Assembly (NCBI GenBank): GCA_012523535.1
Contig: JAAYII010000266.1
Span: forward strand, 1-7,252
Length of the DNA stretch: 7,252 nt
Direction: 5' to 3'
Origin: Peptococcaceae bacterium
GTDB lineage: Bacteria > Bacillota > Desulfitobacteriia > Desulfitobacteriales > Syntrophobotulaceae
The notes below the pieces were generated by a model that ran no database searches, was not told the origin of the DNA, and saw only the letters and a list, made by a program, of their open reading frames with translations. Position numbers and translations under genes: made by a program. This document shows, in pieces, positions 6,077-7,252 of this stretch. Numbering within the stretch: the stretch's first letter is position 1; every line of letters starts with the position of its first letter.

Positions 6077-6997
6077 ATGGTAAAAGATAAAAACGATTTG
6101 CTCGCTTATTGTTTTCTGCTCGGGGCGGCTGCCCTATGGGGCGGCAACTGGGTGGCGGTGCGTTATGTGGTTCAGGTCTTGCCACCGATGGTAGGAGCTA
6201 CAATTCGAATGTTTTTTTGCACCATTCTGTTACTGCTCTACTTAAAGATTGCAACCGGAAAAACTATATCCATAAAAGGAATTGGCATATTTATTTTTTT
6301 AGGTTTAATGCAATTTGGTTTTAATTTTCTCCAATATATCGGCTTAACTTCAACTACGGCCATCAAAGGATCTTTGATCAACTCCACCACACCAATATTT
6401 ACCATTTTGCTTTCCAGGTTGCTCATTAAAGAAAAGATGAGCAAATATCAGCTTTTGGGAGTGCTGGTATCCTTCCTGGGTGTGGGTTGGGTTATCACCG
6501 ACGGTTCCTGGGAGGTGGTCAGGTCTTTGACCTTTAATGTTGGAGATATCCTCATAATCGGTGCGGTTTGTTGTTGGTCTCTATATACCATTTATTCCAA
6601 AAAACAAATTCAAGCCACATCCGCAGTTTATGTTTCTGCCTATGTGACCCTTATCTCGTTTTTTTATTTCTTGCCTTTCGGAATTGCCCAATACCAGCCG
6701 GGCTGGCAGCAATCGGCTTCTTTTGCTTTGGTAGCGGCGCTCGTTTTTATCGTCGGAGTTGCCATTTTCGGGCTTGTTTTTTGGAATAAAGGAGTAGGCA
6801 TAATAGGGGCGGGCAGAGCTTCGGTCTTTATAAACTTGATACCGGTTTTTACACTTTTGTTTGCTTATTTATTTTTGCAGGAAAGAATTACTTTGAACCA
6901 AATATTGGGAGGAATTATAGTGATCGGGGGAGTGTATTTAACTTCGGTATCAAGGTTTACCATTAATATGAATAAGCAAGGCAATAAACCCGAATAA
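6077..6997 (+). CDS. EamA/DMT-superfamily permease (RhaT/YdcZ-like, 10 TM)
   Basis: A 306-residue, very hydrophobic protein with the 10-helix, two-repeat EamA architecture: repeat 1 at about residues 10-140 and repeat 2 at about 156-290. Each repeat ends with the family pattern of a Pro-containing helix and a conserved acidic/basic end: TTPIFTILLSRLLIKEK (104-120) and IPVFTLLFAYLFLQER (255-270). The N-terminal AALWGGNWVAVRY is also typical. Members export or import amino acids, nucleotides or other metabolites; the substrate is not predictable here. AAAAGGTGAT (6062-6071) lies 5 nt before ATG 6077, and the gap to the signal peptidase is only 26 bp, so both are probably one transcript. Nothing links the two functions directly. 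The C-terminus is short, polar and basic, presumably cytoplasmic. Confidence 0.9.
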   Translation: MVKDKNDLLAYCFLLGAAALWGGNWVAVRYVVQVLPPMVGATIRMFFCTILLLLYLKIATGKTISIKGIGIFIFLGLMQFGFNFLQYIGLTSTTAIKGSLINSTTPIFTILLSRLLIKEKMSKYQLLGVLVSFLGVGWVITDGSWEVVRSLTFNVGDILIIGAVCCWSLYTIYSKKQIQATSAVYVSAYVTLISFFYFLPFGIAQYQPGWQQSASFALVAALVFIVGVAIFGLVFWNKGVGIIGAGRASVFINLIPVFTLLFAYLFLQERITLNQILGGIIVIGGVYLTSVSRFTINMNKQGNKPE

Positions 6998-7050
6998 TAT
7001 CAAATCTTAATCCATATCTATAAGTAGTAATTGAAGGGAGACTATTCTTA

Positions 7051-7252
7051 ATGAACAAAAAGACCAGGGTACTCTTAATTTTTGGGGGACAATCAGGGGA
7101 ACATGAAGTGTCCGTTGTTTCTGCAAGTTACGTATTTAAGGCGTTGGACAGCGCCAAATATGACATTGAAACAATTGGCATCACCAAGGAAGGACTTTGG
7201 TACTGGGGAGTAAAACCTGAGGAGTGGAGGGAAAATGTAGGCCAAATTCTCC
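7051..7252 (+). CDS. ddl: D-alanine--D-alanine ligase, N-terminal part (cut by window edge)
   Basis: This enzyme joins two D-alanines with ATP in the cytoplasm to make the dipeptide used in peptidoglycan precursors. Only 67 codons are inside the window (about one fifth of a typical Ddl). They begin MNKKTRVLLIFGGQSGEHEV and contain the N-terminal Ddl signature FGGxSxEHEVSxxSA (residues 11-25), where the Glu helps bind the first D-Ala, followed by IGITKEGLWY, which matches the family strand and the I-x-K-x-G-x-W pattern. ATG 7051 follows AAGGGAG (7034-7040) by 10 nt. The ATP-grasp domain lies beyond the edge, so integrity and VanA-like versus Ddl-like specificity cannot be judged. A 53-bp gap without a clear terminator or promoter separates it from the permease. 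Confidence 0.9.
   Translation, partial: MNKKTRVLLIFGGQSGEHEVSVVSASYVFKALDSAKYDIETIGITKEGLWYWGVKPEEWRENVGQIL

Noticed and set aside
6109..6324. Plus-strand 71-codon frame within the permease gene
   Set aside because: An alternative-frame shadow of the EamA permease with no independent start signal.
1..7252. CRISPR arrays, tRNA or rRNA genes, transposases, phage genes
   Set aside because: No regularly spaced repeats, cloverleaf-like sequence or mobile-element coding content was seen on reading the window.

Overview
The window reads as chromosomal DNA from a low- to mid-GC, endospore-forming member of the Firmicutes, most likely an anaerobic Clostridia/Peptococcaceae-type organism. The main evidence is a full-length SpoVK-type AAA+ ATPase followed by a YnbB-type PLP enzyme, a pairing characteristic of spore formers. 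Strong GGAGG ribosome binding sites, a TTG start and a Gram-positive-sized signal peptidase agree with this. The genus cannot be fixed from the sequence alone. All confident genes are on the + strand.

Bases 1-433 contain no confident gene and are very AT-rich. They hold what looks like a complex control region: a pair of near-palindromic sites forming a large dyad (174-207), a good match to a sigma-54 (-24/-12) promoter (250-265), and a leader whose predicted first bases form one arm of a perfect 13-bp inverted repeat (277-289 with 385-397). Bases 434-2888 are a two-gene operon: a 12-helix major facilitator transporter and an iron-dependent (group III) alcohol dehydrogenase with all four metal ligands. 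It is closed by a strong hairpin at 2945-2976. The simplest reading is an inducible unit that imports a small organic compound and oxidises or reduces it at an alcohol/aldehyde step, under an enhancer-binding activator encoded elsewhere. The substrate cannot be read from the sequence.

From 3081 onward the content changes to housekeeping and sporulation genes: spoVK, then ynbB (Cys/Met-metabolism PLP fold, historically annotated as aluminium resistance), then a type I signal peptidase with altered motif residues, an EamA/DMT 10-helix permease, and the first 67 codons of D-alanine--D-alanine ligase, cut by the window edge. B. subtilis has hflX (ynbA) between spoVK and ynbB; here that place is a 116-bp non-coding gap. 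The signal peptidase and permease are 26 bp apart and are probably co-transcribed.

No RNA genes, CRISPR arrays, insertion sequences or prophage genes are visible. The most unusual part is the upstream control and leader region of the transporter/dehydrogenase operon. The second is the divergent active-site surroundings of the signal peptidase.
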